In this document: piece after piece, positions 42,239 to 50,958 of the stretch | Layout: every line of letters starts with the position of its first letter | Numbering within the stretch: position 1 is the stretch's first letter | Source of the DNA: CAVYXZ01 sp965223835 | GTDB lineage: Bacteria; Chloroflexota; Anaerolineae; Aggregatilineales; Phototrophicaceae | Length of the DNA: 64,000 nucleotides | NCBI GenBank assembly: GCA_965223835.1 | Contig: CBDCXQ010000001.1 | Span: 3,968,001 to 4,032,000, forward strand | Direction of reading: 5' to 3' | Position numbers and translations under genes: made by a program | Notes under the pieces: generated by a model | The model's database searches: none | Told to the model about the DNA's origin: nothing | The model's input: the letters and a program-made list of their open reading frames with translations, nothing else

Positions 42239-43738
42239 ATGCACTTTCGTACCAAACTCATCATCTGGTATGCTGGCCTGCTGATCGCTGTAATTTTGAT
42301 GTTCGGCGGTGCCGTATATACCTTGATGGATCGCACGCTGGTGGATGCCGTCGACAGTTCGCTGAGCAAGACGGCCCAACTGGTTACGGACAGCAGCCGG
42401 GTGCGGCTGTTTGGTGAGTTTGGTGCCGCCGACCAGCGCACATTCGTCTTGCCCCGCCTTGATCTATTTCGGGCTTCGGGCGTAGAGGTGCAAGTCTGGT
42501 CGGTCGATAACACCGAACCCGTGCTTGAAGCGTCGTCGGTTAACCTGCGCGATTATACAGAACCACTAGACCCAATGGTCCTGGGGACCAATGAACTGAT
42601 CTACACCAACGTTGTGGTCGAAGGCCGTGCCATGCGCGTCCTCACCAGCCCGATGTTTCTGCGAGGTGAACTCCTGGCGAATGTTCAGACCGTCGCTTTA
42701 TTGGATACGGTCAATGAAGCCCGCAAAGGGTTACTGCTGGTGATGGGTGGCGGTAGCGTGCTGGCAGTGATCGCGTCGATTATCGTCGGGACATGGCTTT
42801 CGCGGCGAGCACTGAAGCCCATCCGGGAAATCACCGTCGCTGCTGAGTCGATTGCTAAAACCGATGATCTCAACACACGTCTGGCCTGGAACGGACCCAA
42901 AGATGAACTGGGCCACCTGACCTCTGTATTTAATAATATGATGGAGCGCCTGCAAGATTTGTTCAGCGTCCAGCAGCGCTTTGTGGCCGACGTCTCACAT
43001 GAATTGCGCACACCGCTGACATCCATTCGCGGCAACCTCGACCTGATAAAACGCTACGGCATGGATGACATGTCGCTGGAAGCGATTGAGAGCGAAACTG
43101 ACCGCATGGCGCGGATGGTGAATGATTTGCTTTTGTTGGCACGAGCCGATTATGGCGGCCTGACGCTGGACCGGGAGCCGCTGGACCTGGATACGGTGGT
43201 GATTGAGGCCCACCAACAAGCGCAGATTCTGGTAAAAGATCGCGATCTCACCGTATCATTGCAACGCTTCGAACCGGTACGCGTAAATGGCAATGCCGAC
43301 CGTATTAAACAACTCTTGCTTAACCTCTTGAGCAATGCCATCAAATTCACGCCTGATGGTGGCCGCATCATGCTCAGTCTGTATGCAGATAATCAGCAGG
43401 CCATATTGCAGGTCGTCGATAATGGCATCGGCATGTCAGAGCAAGATCGTAAGCATATCTTTGACCGCTTTTATCAGGCGGATTTGTCACGTAAGCGCGG
43501 CGTTGTCAATGCAGAAAGTTCCGGTTTGGGCCTGTCAATTGTAAAATGGATTGTGGAAGCCCACGATGGAACGATTAGTGTTGAAAGCGTGCTGGATGAG
43601 GGCACAACCTTTACTGTGCGCATCCCGGCAATGGTTGAAATACCGACCGATCATCACCAAAACACGGGCGGACGTTCGCGCCTTCCCATCCCCCATATTC
43701 GCCGATCACAACAGTGGCTGATTACGCCAGAGCGCTAG
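42239..43738 (+). CDS. Sensor histidine kinase
   Basis: 499 residues. Two membrane segments (about 8-30 and 160-185) frame an extracytoplasmic sensor region of about 130 residues. A HAMP linker leads to the HisKA domain 'FVADVSHELRTPLTSI' with phospho-acceptor His254, then HATPase_c boxes: N 'NLLSNAIKFTP', G1 'VVDNGIGM', F 'IFDRFYQAD' and G2 'GLGLSIVKWI'. The C-terminal tail ('HHQNTGGRSRLPIPH') is polar. It starts directly after the regulator stop, so the two form a classical operon. The signal is unknown. Confidence 0.95.
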   Translation: MHFRTKLIIWYAGLLIAVILMFGGAVYTLMDRTLVDAVDSSLSKTAQLVTDSSRVRLFGEFGAADQRTFVLPRLDLFRASGVEVQVWSVDNTEPVLEASSVNLRDYTEPLDPMVLGTNELIYTNVVVEGRAMRVLTSPMFLRGELLANVQTVALLDTVNEARKGLLLVMGGGSVLAVIASIIVGTWLSRRALKPIREITVAAESIAKTDDLNTRLAWNGPKDELGHLTSVFNNMMERLQDLFSVQQRFVADVSHELRTPLTSIRGNLDLIKRYGMDDMSLEAIESETDRMARMVNDLLLLARADYGGLTLDREPLDLDTVVIEAHQQAQILVKDRDLTVSLQRFEPVRVNGNADRIKQLLLNLLSNAIKFTPDGGRIMLSLYADNQQAILQVVDNGIGMSEQDRKHIFDRFYQADLSRKRGVVNAESSGLGLSIVKWIVEAHDGTISVESVLDEGTTFTVRIPAMVEIPTDHHQNTGGRSRLPIPHIRRSQQWLITPER

Positions 43739-43859
43739 GCCCGGTTGTTAATCGTATCATCAGCGCATAGGCACAAATAAAGCGGTGCGAAAGCGCAAAA
43801 GAAGGTAAACTTGCTGCGAAGCCATGCTACTGGATGGCAAACAGTAAAGGATAACTGCC

Positions 43860-44489
43860 GTGCGTTTACAAGTTGCGCTGGATGGCACGCTAGCCGAAAG
43901 CCTCAAAATTCTGGAAGCGACTCGCCCCTATATTGACATTGCTGAGATTGGCACCCCCCTCATTATGCGCGAGGGTGTCCATGCGATTAAGGCGGTGCGG
44001 CGGGCGTTTCCGGGTTTACCGCTGTTGGCAGACTCCAAGATCATGGATGCTGGTGAGATCGAAGCCCGCATTGCGCTGGATGCCGGTGCCAGCATCGTAA
44101 CCGTGCTGGGCGTCACTCAGGAAGCAACTCTCGCCAGTGTGGTCACCACCGCGCAGCATTACGATGCGGAGGTGATGGTTGATCTGATGCAAGTTGCCCC
44201 ACAACAGTCACGCACTTTTCTCGAAATGGGCTGTGATTATCTTTGTGTGCATACGTCCACCGATATGCGTCAGCTATCCCCGGTTGCTGGCCTGGAAGCG
44301 TTACGCTATGGCATCCCCCAGGCTCCATTAGCCGTTGCGGGGGGTATCAAGCTGGAAACCATTGACTTGCTGGCGACCTTGAATCCCAGCATTATCATTG
44401 TGGGCAGTGCCATCACCAGTGCAACGGACCCAGCGACCGCCGCCCAGGCTATCAAAGAACGGATCAATACTTATGCCCACCTATCTTGA
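43860..44489 (+). CDS. hxlA: 3-hexulose-6-phosphate synthase
   Basis: 209 residues from a GTG with AAAGGA upstream. Seen: 'QVALDGTLAESLKILE', 'AEIGTPLIMREGVHAIKAVR', and the OMP decarboxylase-superfamily catalytic motif 'LADSKIMDAGE' with Asp58, Lys60 and Asp63. Known: joins formaldehyde to ribulose 5-phosphate (or the reverse reaction), in the cytoplasm, metal dependent. The immediate overlap by 17 bases with hxlB supports the functional call. Confidence 0.92.
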   Translation: MRLQVALDGTLAESLKILEATRPYIDIAEIGTPLIMREGVHAIKAVRRAFPGLPLLADSKIMDAGEIEARIALDAGASIVTVLGVTQEATLASVVTTAQHYDAEVMVDLMQVAPQQSRTFLEMGCDYLCVHTSTDMRQLSPVAGLEALRYGIPQAPLAVAGGIKLETIDLLATLNPSIIIVGSAITSATDPATAAQAIKERINTYAHLS

Positions 44490-45033
44490 ACTCGTCAACA
44501 CCGTCACAACCGAATTGGCAACCGCGCTGCAATCAATTAATGTGGACGCAGTAACGAACTTACGCCGCGACATTTTGCAATCGCGCCGCATTTTCGTCGC
44601 TGGGAAGGGGCGATCTGGGCTGCGTATGCAAGCTTTTGCCATGCGTTTGATGCACCTGGATCTGGCCGTTCATGTCGTCGGCGAAATGACGACTCCGGCC
44701 ATTGGCGCGAGTGATTTGCTCATTATTGGGTCGGGATCGGGACGCACCACTTCGCTAGTGAACTATGCGCAGAAAGCCTATGAATTGGGTGCACAGGTGG
44801 CCCTCATCACGATCCCCGCCGACTCGCCCATTGGTCGTTATGCTGACGCGGTCGTCCAGATTGCTGCTGTCAGCCCGAAGATCGAAGCCGGCGACATCGA
44901 CTCGCTGCAACCCATGGGGTCGCTATTTGAGCAGGCGCTCGGCATCCTGCTGGACATCATCGTGATACAACTGATGGCGGATTTAAATTTAGATGCCGCT
45001 GCTATGTTCAGCCGCCACGCCAACCTGGAATAA
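44473..45033 (+). CDS. hxlB: 6-phospho-3-hexuloisomerase
   Basis: 186 residues. The ATG at 44473 gives the family-typical start and length; a longer frame from 44398 overlaps hxlA excessively. A SIS domain is present: 'FVAGKGRSGLRMQAFAMRL', 'LLIIGSGSGRTTSLVNYA', 'VALITIPADSPIGRYAD'. Known: isomerises hexulose 6-phosphate to fructose 6-phosphate, completing the fixation half of the ribulose monophosphate route. The C-terminal 'FSRHANLE' is the usual family ending. Confidence 0.92.
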   Translation: MPTYLELVNTVTTELATALQSINVDAVTNLRRDILQSRRIFVAGKGRSGLRMQAFAMRLMHLDLAVHVVGEMTTPAIGASDLLIIGSGSGRTTSLVNYAQKAYELGAQVALITIPADSPIGRYADAVVQIAAVSPKIEAGDIDSLQPMGSLFEQALGILLDIIVIQLMADLNLDAAAMFSRHANLE

Positions 45034-45036
45034 ATC

Positions 45037-45465
45037 ATGAGAAATTTAATCGAGCGACGCTTCGAAGCACCTGTCTCAATCGAAGTAGCCTGGGAACACT
45101 TCGCCCAGGTTGAACAGTGGCCTTCGTGGGCCAGTCACATTAAGCACCTGGAGTTAAAAACGTCGGAACCGCTCGGTGAGCACGCAACCGGTGTGATCTA
45201 CCTGCAAAATGGCATCAAAACAACTTTTTCGATGACGGAGTTCAATTTCCACCAGAATTGGAAATGGGTTGGTCCGTTTTTGTGGCTAACCTTCCATTAC
45301 GATCATCGCTTTCACGCCCTCGACGATAATCGGTGTGAAATGACCTTTCATGTAGCCGCGTCAGGTTTTGCCGTCAGTATCATCGGACCACTATTCGCGC
45401 TGATCTACAAACGTAATCTGGATGTGGCAATTCCCAACCTGATTCGGGAGTTGCAAGCAAACTAA
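45037..45465 (+). CDS. SRPBCC (polyketide cyclase/START-like) family protein
   Basis: 142 residues, starting three bases after hxlB. Seen: 'IERRFEAPVSIEVAWEHFAQ' start, 'EQWPSWASHI', 'NWKWVGPFLWLTFHYDHRFH' and 'CEMTFHVAASGFAVSIIGPL', the usual pattern of the helix-grip fold which encloses a hydrophobic cavity. Known: binds lipids or hydrophobic ligands; many members lack enzymatic activity. The tight linkage to hxlAB is unusual and the meaning is unclear. Confidence 0.8.
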   Translation: MRNLIERRFEAPVSIEVAWEHFAQVEQWPSWASHIKHLELKTSEPLGEHATGVIYLQNGIKTTFSMTEFNFHQNWKWVGPFLWLTFHYDHRFHALDDNRCEMTFHVAASGFAVSIIGPLFALIYKRNLDVAIPNLIRELQAN

Positions 45466-45522
45466 TTGACACTTCATATCATGCCAAAATCAGCGAATTG
45501 TGTTTCAGGTATTGCTGCAAGT

Positions 45523-45630
45523 AGTCGAAAGTCTTTAGTCCATAGTCAAAAACAGCAAACTTTGCCCATTGAATGGAACTCCCCACTCGTCTGGTCCCGA
45601 CTGTTGACCGGGGACTAACGACCAATGACT
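45523..45630. repeat. Dispersed palindromic intergenic repeat, copy 3
   Basis: 108 bases between the convergent SRPBCC and DUF3105 genes. The start AGTCGAAAGTCTTTAGTCC equals copy 1 over 19 bases, and the end GGGACTAACGACCAATGACT matches the other copies closely. Its ends are mutually inverted. Confidence 0.75.
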
Positions 45631-45635
45631 TAGCA

Positions 45636-46214
45636 TCAACCGGCGATGCTTTCTGGCCCTTTGTTACGATGCCGAGAAATAAATGCTAGAATCGTAGCTT
45701 CATCGGGTTCTTCGAGCGGCAGTAACCGAGTCCAAGCTGCCAGTACAATGCGGTCATCGTTTTGCGGACGGTGACTCACGATGGACCAGCGCGGAAATTG
45801 CGACTGAATCGCGGAAAGCATTTCAATTGCCTCCGTGTCATCGGCATCGCGGTACGACATCCAGATATGCCCATGCTCCAGATTATGAACCAGATTTTCA
45901 TCCAGCGTCGGCTGGGAATAAACCCCGGTGGGCAGCCACTGGGCATAATGCGGGCCGGAAGTTGGCGGGTTAGAGTTGTATTCCGGGCGCGGCGACCCCT
46001 CCGGGATATGTTCCTGGCCCAGGTTGGCGAATGAAATACTCTCATCGGGATTCTCACCCAGGTCCACATCGGGTAACTGACTGGACCGCACCAGCAATAA
46101 AACCGCGATCAGTACAATCGCACCCACAACGGCGCTGGCACCCATAATCACATTTCGACTACGCGTTGCCGACTGCTTTTGCTGGCGACGTTGACGCGTT
46201 CTGGACTTACTCAT
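45636..46214 (-). CDS. DUF3105 domain protein, membrane anchored
   Basis: 192 residues from the ATG at 46214; a longer start adds 19 atypical residues. The N-terminus is basic ('SKSRTRQRRQQKQ'), then one hydrophobic segment (about 24-45, 'GASAVVGAIVLIAVLLLV') anchors it. The outer domain shows the DUF3105 signature: 'PPTSGPHYAQWLPTGVY', 'LVHNLEHGHIWMSY' with conserved His residues, and 'IVLAAWTRLLPLEEPDE'. The His cluster suggests metal (copper) binding in the family, with unknown function. It has no obvious operon partner. Confidence 0.85.
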   Translation of the reverse strand: MSKSRTRQRRQQKQSATRSRNVIMGASAVVGAIVLIAVLLLVRSSQLPDVDLGENPDESISFANLGQEHIPEGSPRPEYNSNPPTSGPHYAQWLPTGVYSQPTLDENLVHNLEHGHIWMSYRDADDTEAIEMLSAIQSQFPRWSIVSHRPQNDDRIVLAAWTRLLPLEEPDEATILAFISRHRNKGPESIAG

Positions 46215-46312
46215 ACCCTTATTCCTCGACTCTTCTACCAAAAAATGATCTTGCCACCTGACCCTGATCAATATTATAGAGAGCGAAGATGAGCGCCAGA
46301 TTTGAAAACAGG

Positions 46313-47146
46313 CTACTTGTAGGCGACCAATCCAAAAGCAGCCTTATGGAGCTTAACACGCTTAAAGCCGACCTGCTGCAGCCGTTGGATTGAACCCCGG
46401 GCGACGCGCTTGCCATGCTGACTTTCCAGATCGCCAATGTAATGAAACAAGCGCCCCCCCTGCGCCAGAATGCGATAAAGTTCAGCATAGAAATCCGTCG
46501 AATAGAGATCACCGGCCAGGCTGAATGTCGGTGGGTCATGGATGATGCGCGTAAACGTGTTGTCGTCCAGGTCTATAACCACATCAAAACTGTCACTGAT
46601 CTGACGCGTGATTTTGGGGTTACTGAACAATTCCTGTGACCAGGGATTTTGGCGGCAAATCGCTTCTACCGCCGGGTCAAGTTCTATCGTCAGAACCGAT
46701 GTAGCGGTTTTGGCCGCTTGGATGGCCGTATAGCCCAGGCCCATATTCGTATCGAGGACCGGTCCCGTCACCGGCTTAATTGCCTTGATTTTACTTAACG
46801 TGTCTTGATGCGGGTTGGTCCCCTTAATGCGATGCATCGGAAAGCCTGACACCAGCATTGTTGGCGCGAGTTCAGTCGGATATAGGGTATAGACGCGGTT
46901 GGTTGCTTCAGAAAATTCCTGAATTTTCTCTGGACCATTGGGGGTGATTGCGAAACAACCATTCTCAGATGCTGCAATGAGTTCGAGTGCTTCCCAGTCC
47001 AATGCAGGCTGCCCCGGAAAAGTAACGCAAAGTTCATCCAATTGTACTGTTACGTCAGTTAGCCCCAGGTCGGGCGATATTTCTAGTGCAGACTGTTCAC
47101 GGTTACTTAGAAGTTGCCTAGCCTGGAAGTGTGAGAGTACAAGCAT
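46313..47146 (-). CDS. Predicted methyltransferase (archaeal-type, COG2521-like)
   Basis: 277 residues. Seen: 'PVLDTNMGLGYTAIQAAKTA' (SAM motif I variant), 'VLTIELDPAVEAICRQNPWS' (motif II), 'DNTFTRIIHDPPTFSLAGDL' with the 'DPP' post-motif, and 'GGRLFHYIGDLESQHG'. This is the architecture of a methyltransferase group described mainly from archaea with unknown substrate. An N-terminal domain of about 100 residues precedes it and carries no recognised motif. It is separated from the ribosomal run by an intrinsic terminator. Confidence 0.72.
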   Translation of the reverse strand: MLVLSHFQARQLLSNREQSALEISPDLGLTDVTVQLDELCVTFPGQPALDWEALELIAASENGCFAITPNGPEKIQEFSEATNRVYTLYPTELAPTMLVSGFPMHRIKGTNPHQDTLSKIKAIKPVTGPVLDTNMGLGYTAIQAAKTATSVLTIELDPAVEAICRQNPWSQELFSNPKITRQISDSFDVVIDLDDNTFTRIIHDPPTFSLAGDLYSTDFYAELYRILAQGGRLFHYIGDLESQHGKRVARGSIQRLQQVGFKRVKLHKAAFGLVAYK

Positions 47147-47292
47147 GAATAGTCTCTAGCCGGTAGTTTTCAGCTGTCAGTCATCAGTCAAATTCATCAA
47201 CCGGAATCAATTGGCTCATCTTAAGGGACTTGAAATCATTTGTCTCAGGGCGCTAACGACAAACCCTGTTTCCTGCAACCTACAAGATAAAC

Positions 47293-47320
47293 AAAAAACG
47301 AGTCATTACCGACTCGTTTC
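47293..47320 (-). terminator. Intrinsic terminator of the ribosomal run
   Basis: On the minus strand an eight-pair stem AACGAGTC/GACTCGTT with a six-base loop is followed directly by TTTTTT. It lies about 25 bases after the rpsI stop and closes the transcript. Confidence 0.9.
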
Positions 47321-47342
47321 AAGGTTGATTCTGTGTGCCGAT

Positions 47343-47738
47343 TTAACGTTTGGTGTAGGTCGGGGCCTTACGTGCCCGCCGCAGACCGGGTTTCTTACGT
47401 TCTTTCACGCGCGGGTCGCGGGTGAGGAAGTCTTTTTCTTTAAGCTGCGGCTTCATGTCCGGGTCGATTTTTAGCAATGCCCGGGCGATGCCCAAGCGCA
47501 CCGCATCGCGTTGACCGCTGATGCCACCACCCTGCACATGCACGCTGATGTTGTAACTGCGATCCTGTCCAATTTCGCGCAGCGGCTCCAAAATAATGTC
47601 GACATCCCCGAAACGTGGGAAAAAATCGGACACTTCTTTTTCGTTCACGATAAAATTACCGGTGCCACCGGGGAACAAACGCACCCGGGCGCTGGCTTCT
47701 TTGCGACGACCAATGCCTTCGTAAAATTGTGCTGACAT
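47343..47738 (-). CDS. rpsI: Ribosomal protein uS9
   Basis: 131 residues, last gene of the run. Seen: 'YEGIGRRKEASARVRLFPG', 'GGGISGQRDAVRLGIARALL' and the basic tail 'RKKPGLRRARKAPTYTKR' ending in the invariant Lys-Arg, which reaches the P-site tRNA. It follows rplM by 13 bases, the usual pairing. Confidence 0.96.
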   Translation of the reverse strand: MSAQFYEGIGRRKEASARVRLFPGGTGNFIVNEKEVSDFFPRFGDVDIILEPLREIGQDRSYNISVHVQGGGISGQRDAVRLGIARALLKIDPDMKPQLKEKDFLTRDPRVKERKKPGLRRARKAPTYTKR

Positions 47739-47751
47739 TCGCTAATTCCTC

Positions 47752-48186
47752 CTACAGTTCCAATGGCTTCGGATTCTGGGCACCATGCGGATGCGAATCA
47801 CCAGCATATACTTTTAACTTTTTCGCCATCTGCCGACCGAGCGCGTTTTTCGGCAACATGCCCTTGACCGCCAGTTCGATGACACGGTCCGGGAATTTAT
47901 CCATCTGCCGCCGCAGCGTGATCTCATTCAGGCCACCGTTATAGCCAGAGTGGCGATAATATTTTTTCTGATCGAGCTTATTACCGGTGGTCACGATCTT
48001 CTCACAGTTAATAACGATCACATAATCACCGACATCGGTGTTGGGTGCAAACGTTGGTTTGTGTTTGCCGCGTAAAATCGTCGCGATTTGGGTGGCGAGA
48101 CGCCCCAGCGTTTGGCCTTCGGCATCAACAACCCACCAGGCCCGGTTGATGTCGTCTGCTTTGGTGACGAACGTCTTATACTTCAC
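47752..48186 (-). CDS. rplM: Ribosomal protein uL13
   Basis: 144 residues. Seen: 'WWVVDAEGQTLGRLATQIA', 'GDYVIVINCEKI', 'KKYYRHSGYNGGLNEITL' and 'AVKGMLPKNALGRQMAKKL'. An early assembly protein of the large subunit. A gap of about 90 bases separates it from truA. Confidence 0.96.
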   Translation of the reverse strand: MKYKTFVTKADDINRAWWVVDAEGQTLGRLATQIATILRGKHKPTFAPNTDVGDYVIVINCEKIVTTGNKLDQKKYYRHSGYNGGLNEITLRRQMDKFPDRVIELAVKGMLPKNALGRQMAKKLKVYAGDSHPHGAQNPKPLEL

Positions 48187-48277
48187 AATGGTCCTCCAAC
48201 GGGCGTCCCCCGTTTCTTGCGTAATGGTCCTATTTTACAGCGCTTAACACCCAATTCAAGGTCAGATTACTGGCAGC

Positions 48278-49030
48278 TTATGGATATTTCACCTGTTCCA
48301 GCACCAACCCCTGTGGTGGCGCAACCGTTCCCGATTGTGATAAATCGGCGGCGGCAAAAGCTGCGGCAAAGTCGTCCAGAGTCAGATGGGCACGTGCCAC
48401 ATCCATTTGCATCCCAACCATACGCCGCACCATATGCTCCAAAAAGGCGTTACCCTCAACCGCATAGCGCAATCGCCAACCAAAGGGTTCGGCAATCATT
48501 TGCCAGGCCGATCTCAGGATGTGGCGTACGGTGTTGTTCCCCTGTGGTGCGTTGCCAAATGTGGCGAAGTCATGCTCACCCACCAGCATTTGCGCCGTCT
48601 CGTTCAGCACCTCAGTGTTGAGATCACCCCAAACATGCCAGGCAGTCCGCTGCCATAACGGTTGTCGCTGCGGGGCATGGATTAGGGTGTAAACATACAC
48701 CCGTGATCGTGCATCATAACGCGGATGAAAGCCGGGCTGTTGCGACAAATCTTGCAGAGCAATATCCGGTGGCAATACCGCATTCAACGCCCGCAACAAC
48801 ACCGCGTCAGCATGTTTCCAGGTGACATCAAAGCTAATCACCTGACCGGTGGCGTGAACCCCGGTATCGGTGCGTCCCGCGCCGGTGATTGCTGCTGGCT
48901 GCTGTGTGACCTGCTTGAGCGCTTGTTCGACAGCCCCTTGAATGGTGGGAATGCCTTCGGCCTGGCGTTGAAACCCAGAATACTCGGTGCCATCATAGGC
49001 CAGCGTCGCGCGGTAACGAACCAGCGTCAG
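48278..49030 (-). CDS. truA: tRNA pseudouridine synthase A
   Basis: 250 residues if translation starts at the CTG at 49030. No ATG, GTG or TTG is available upstream of the conserved start 'RYRATLAYDGTEYSGFQ': an in-frame stop lies only five codons before the CTG. The CTG overlaps the rplQ stop as CTGA, like the common ATGA coupling. Seen: catalytic Asp55 in 'TGAGRTDTGVHATG', 'YDARSRVYVYTL', 'GEHDFATFGNA' and 'FLEHMVRRMVGMQ'. Known: modifies uridines 38-40 of the tRNA anticodon stem. Confidence 0.88.
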   Translation of the reverse strand: MTLVRYRATLAYDGTEYSGFQRQAEGIPTIQGAVEQALKQVTQQPAAITGAGRTDTGVHATGQVISFDVTWKHADAVLLRALNAVLPPDIALQDLSQQPGFHPRYDARSRVYVYTLIHAPQRQPLWQRTAWHVWGDLNTEVLNETAQMLVGEHDFATFGNAPQGNNTVRHILRSAWQMIAEPFGWRLRYAVEGNAFLEHMVRRMVGMQMDVARAHLTLDDFAAAFAAADLSQSGTVAPPQGLVLEQVKYP

Positions 49031-49419
49031 TCCTCTTCGCGGTCAACCAGTTCCAACAGCACCATATCAGCATTATCGCCTTTACGCGGTCCCAGCTTAT
49101 AGATGCGCGTATAACCGCCAGGTCGTTCCGCATAGCGCGGGGCCAGATCATCAAATATCTTGCCCACCAGGACGCGATCATTGTTGATACGGCTGGCAAC
49201 AATCCGCCGGGCATGTACCGCCCGTTGGGGATCGTCGTGCTCCAGCCCGCGCTTCGCAATAGTAATCAACCGTTCCACTTTACCGCGCACGAATTTGGCT
49301 TTGGCATGGGTCGTCTCGATGCGCTCATGTTCCAGCAGCGCAATCGACAGATTTCTCGCCAGTGCCTTACGCTGACTCGTGTTACGGTTTAGTTTAAAGC
49401 CTTTTTTACGATGTCTCAT
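49027..49419 (-). CDS. rplQ: Ribosomal protein bL17
   Basis: 130 residues. Seen: 'MRHRKKGFKLNRNTSQRKAL', 'LIEHERIETTHAKAKFVRG'-like segment (here 'LLEHERIETTHAKAK') and 'YTRIYKLGPRKGDNADMVL'. The acidic C-terminal 'DREED' is usual for phylum members. It follows rpoA by six bases. Confidence 0.95.
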   Translation of the reverse strand: MRHRKKGFKLNRNTSQRKALARNLSIALLEHERIETTHAKAKFVRGKVERLITIAKRGLEHDDPQRAVHARRIVASRINNDRVLVGKIFDDLAPRYAERPGGYTRIYKLGPRKGDNADMVLLELVDREED

Positions 49420-49425
49420 GATCGA

Positions 49426-50436
49426 TTATCCACCACCACCGCTCAGATCCGGGATTTCAGCATCTTCCTTCAAATAGCCTTTATCCTGGAGTTTCTCTAC
49501 CAGTTCATCCAGCGATTTTTCGCCGAAGTTCCGAATCGCCAGCATGGCGTCGGGACCGCGATCCAGCATATCCAGCACATCGCCAATCGTCGTTATGCCA
49601 GTACGCTTGAGCGAATTGAACACCCGCACGCTCAAATCCAGCTCTTCAATCGGCTTTTCGTATAATTCGTTGACGCGCCGGTCATCCTTGCCATCATCTG
49701 GGTCAGGATCGCCGCCAATCGGGCTAATCATGTCATAATCGTCGATATGCACGATACCAGCAACCGGGGTCAGGTGCTTAATCAACACCTTCGCCGCTTC
49801 GCTCAGCGCATCTTCGGGTCGCACGGTGCCATCAGTCCAGATTTCGATGACGAGCTTATCATAATTGGTCCGTTGCCCAACCCGCGCCCGTTCGACATCA
49901 AAATTTACGCGACGAATAGGGCTGAAGATCGCATCAATCGGCAATTCGCCAATCGGCAAACGTCCCCGTTCTTCCGCCGGGCTATAACCACGCCCAACCT
50001 GCACCTCGAATTCAATTTCCAGGTGCGCATCTGGCGAATCAGCAGTAAACAAATACAAGTCCGCGTTGATGATCTCGACTTCCGGTGGGCACTCAATATC
50101 AGCCGCCGTCACCGTGCCTTCACCGCGTTGTTCCAACCGCAGGCGGGCGGATTCAACATCGAACAGGTTTAAACGCAACTGCTTAACCTGCAACATCAAC
50201 TGCGTCATGTCTTCGCGAACGTGCGGAATGGCTGAGAATTCATGATGGACATCGGAAACACGCACACTGGTGACGGCGGCACCCGGCATCGACGACAGCA
50301 GGATGCGCCGCAGCGCCGTACCCAGCGTTAACCCATAGCCGCTTTCGAGCGGGCTAATGGTAAAGCGTCCATAATTGCGCGATGTGGCATCGCCCTGCAC
50401 TTTGTGCGGAACAACAAAATTATTGGTTGTAACCAA
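49426..50436 (-). CDS. rpoA: RNA polymerase alpha subunit
   Basis: 336 residues. The N-terminal assembly domain shows 'FTISPLESGYGLTLGTALRR', 'LLSSMPGAAVTSVRV' and 'RGYSPAEERGRLPIGELPID'. The C-terminal domain shows 'ELDLSVRVFNSLKRTGITTI' and 'LAIRNFGEKSLDELVEKL', which contacts DNA and activators. The tail ends in four Gly. It follows rpsK by 14 bases with rpsD absent. Confidence 0.96.
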   Translation of the reverse strand: MVTTNNFVVPHKVQGDATSRNYGRFTISPLESGYGLTLGTALRRILLSSMPGAAVTSVRVSDVHHEFSAIPHVREDMTQLMLQVKQLRLNLFDVESARLRLEQRGEGTVTAADIECPPEVEIINADLYLFTADSPDAHLEIEFEVQVGRGYSPAEERGRLPIGELPIDAIFSPIRRVNFDVERARVGQRTNYDKLVIEIWTDGTVRPEDALSEAAKVLIKHLTPVAGIVHIDDYDMISPIGGDPDPDDGKDDRRVNELYEKPIEELDLSVRVFNSLKRTGITTIGDVLDMLDRGPDAMLAIRNFGEKSLDELVEKLQDKGYLKEDAEIPDLSGGGG

Positions 50437-50450
50437 GACCCAATGCCTCC

Positions 50451-50855
50451 TTAAACCCGTCGCTTCTTGGGGGGACGTACACCGTTATGAGGAATCGGGG
50501 TAACATCAGTGATGGAACGCACCTTCAAGCCACTGGCCTGAATTGCGCGAATAGCGGCTTCGCGCCCCGGTCCCGGCCCTTTGATAAATACATCAACTTC
50601 CTGCATGCCATGTCCCTGTGCTGTTTCCGAGGCATTCTGGGCTGCCAACCGCGCGGCATAGGGGGTACTTTTGCGGCTGCCCTTGAAACCCGAGGTGCCT
50701 GCGCTGGACCAAGTGATAACATTCCCAGATTGGTCAGTCATCGAGACAATGGTATTGTTAAAGGTCGCAAAAACGTGCGCCTGTCCATAGGGTATATTCT
50801 TAACGACTTTTTTGGTGGAACGTCGACCACCTGCTGCTCTTCTTTGCCGTGCCAT
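50451..50855 (-). CDS. rpsK: Ribosomal protein uS11
   Basis: 134 residues. Seen: 'HVFATFNNTIVSMTDQSGNV', 'WSSAGTSGFKGSRKSTPYAA', 'VFIKGPGPGREAAIRAIQ' and the C-terminal 'PHNGVRPPKKRRV'. It forms part of the platform near the decoding centre. In most relatives rpsD would follow; here rpoA does. Confidence 0.96.
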   Translation of the reverse strand: MARQRRAAGGRRSTKKVVKNIPYGQAHVFATFNNTIVSMTDQSGNVITWSSAGTSGFKGSRKSTPYAARLAAQNASETAQGHGMQEVDVFIKGPGPGREAAIRAIQASGLKVRSITDVTPIPHNGVRPPKKRRV

Positions 50856-50958
50856 TCACAACCTCTCTTGTGGTCTTATTACGGGAAACACGCCCTGAAT
50901 GCCAACAGGGCGCATTAAAAGCAATTCGCAATTCAACTGTATGAGCGGAAGCTGAAAC

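Noticed and set aside
47152..47195. Fourth copy of the dispersed palindromic repeat
   Set aside because: It has AGTC-type words and a similar rhythm but lacks the conserved start and end, so it was not counted.
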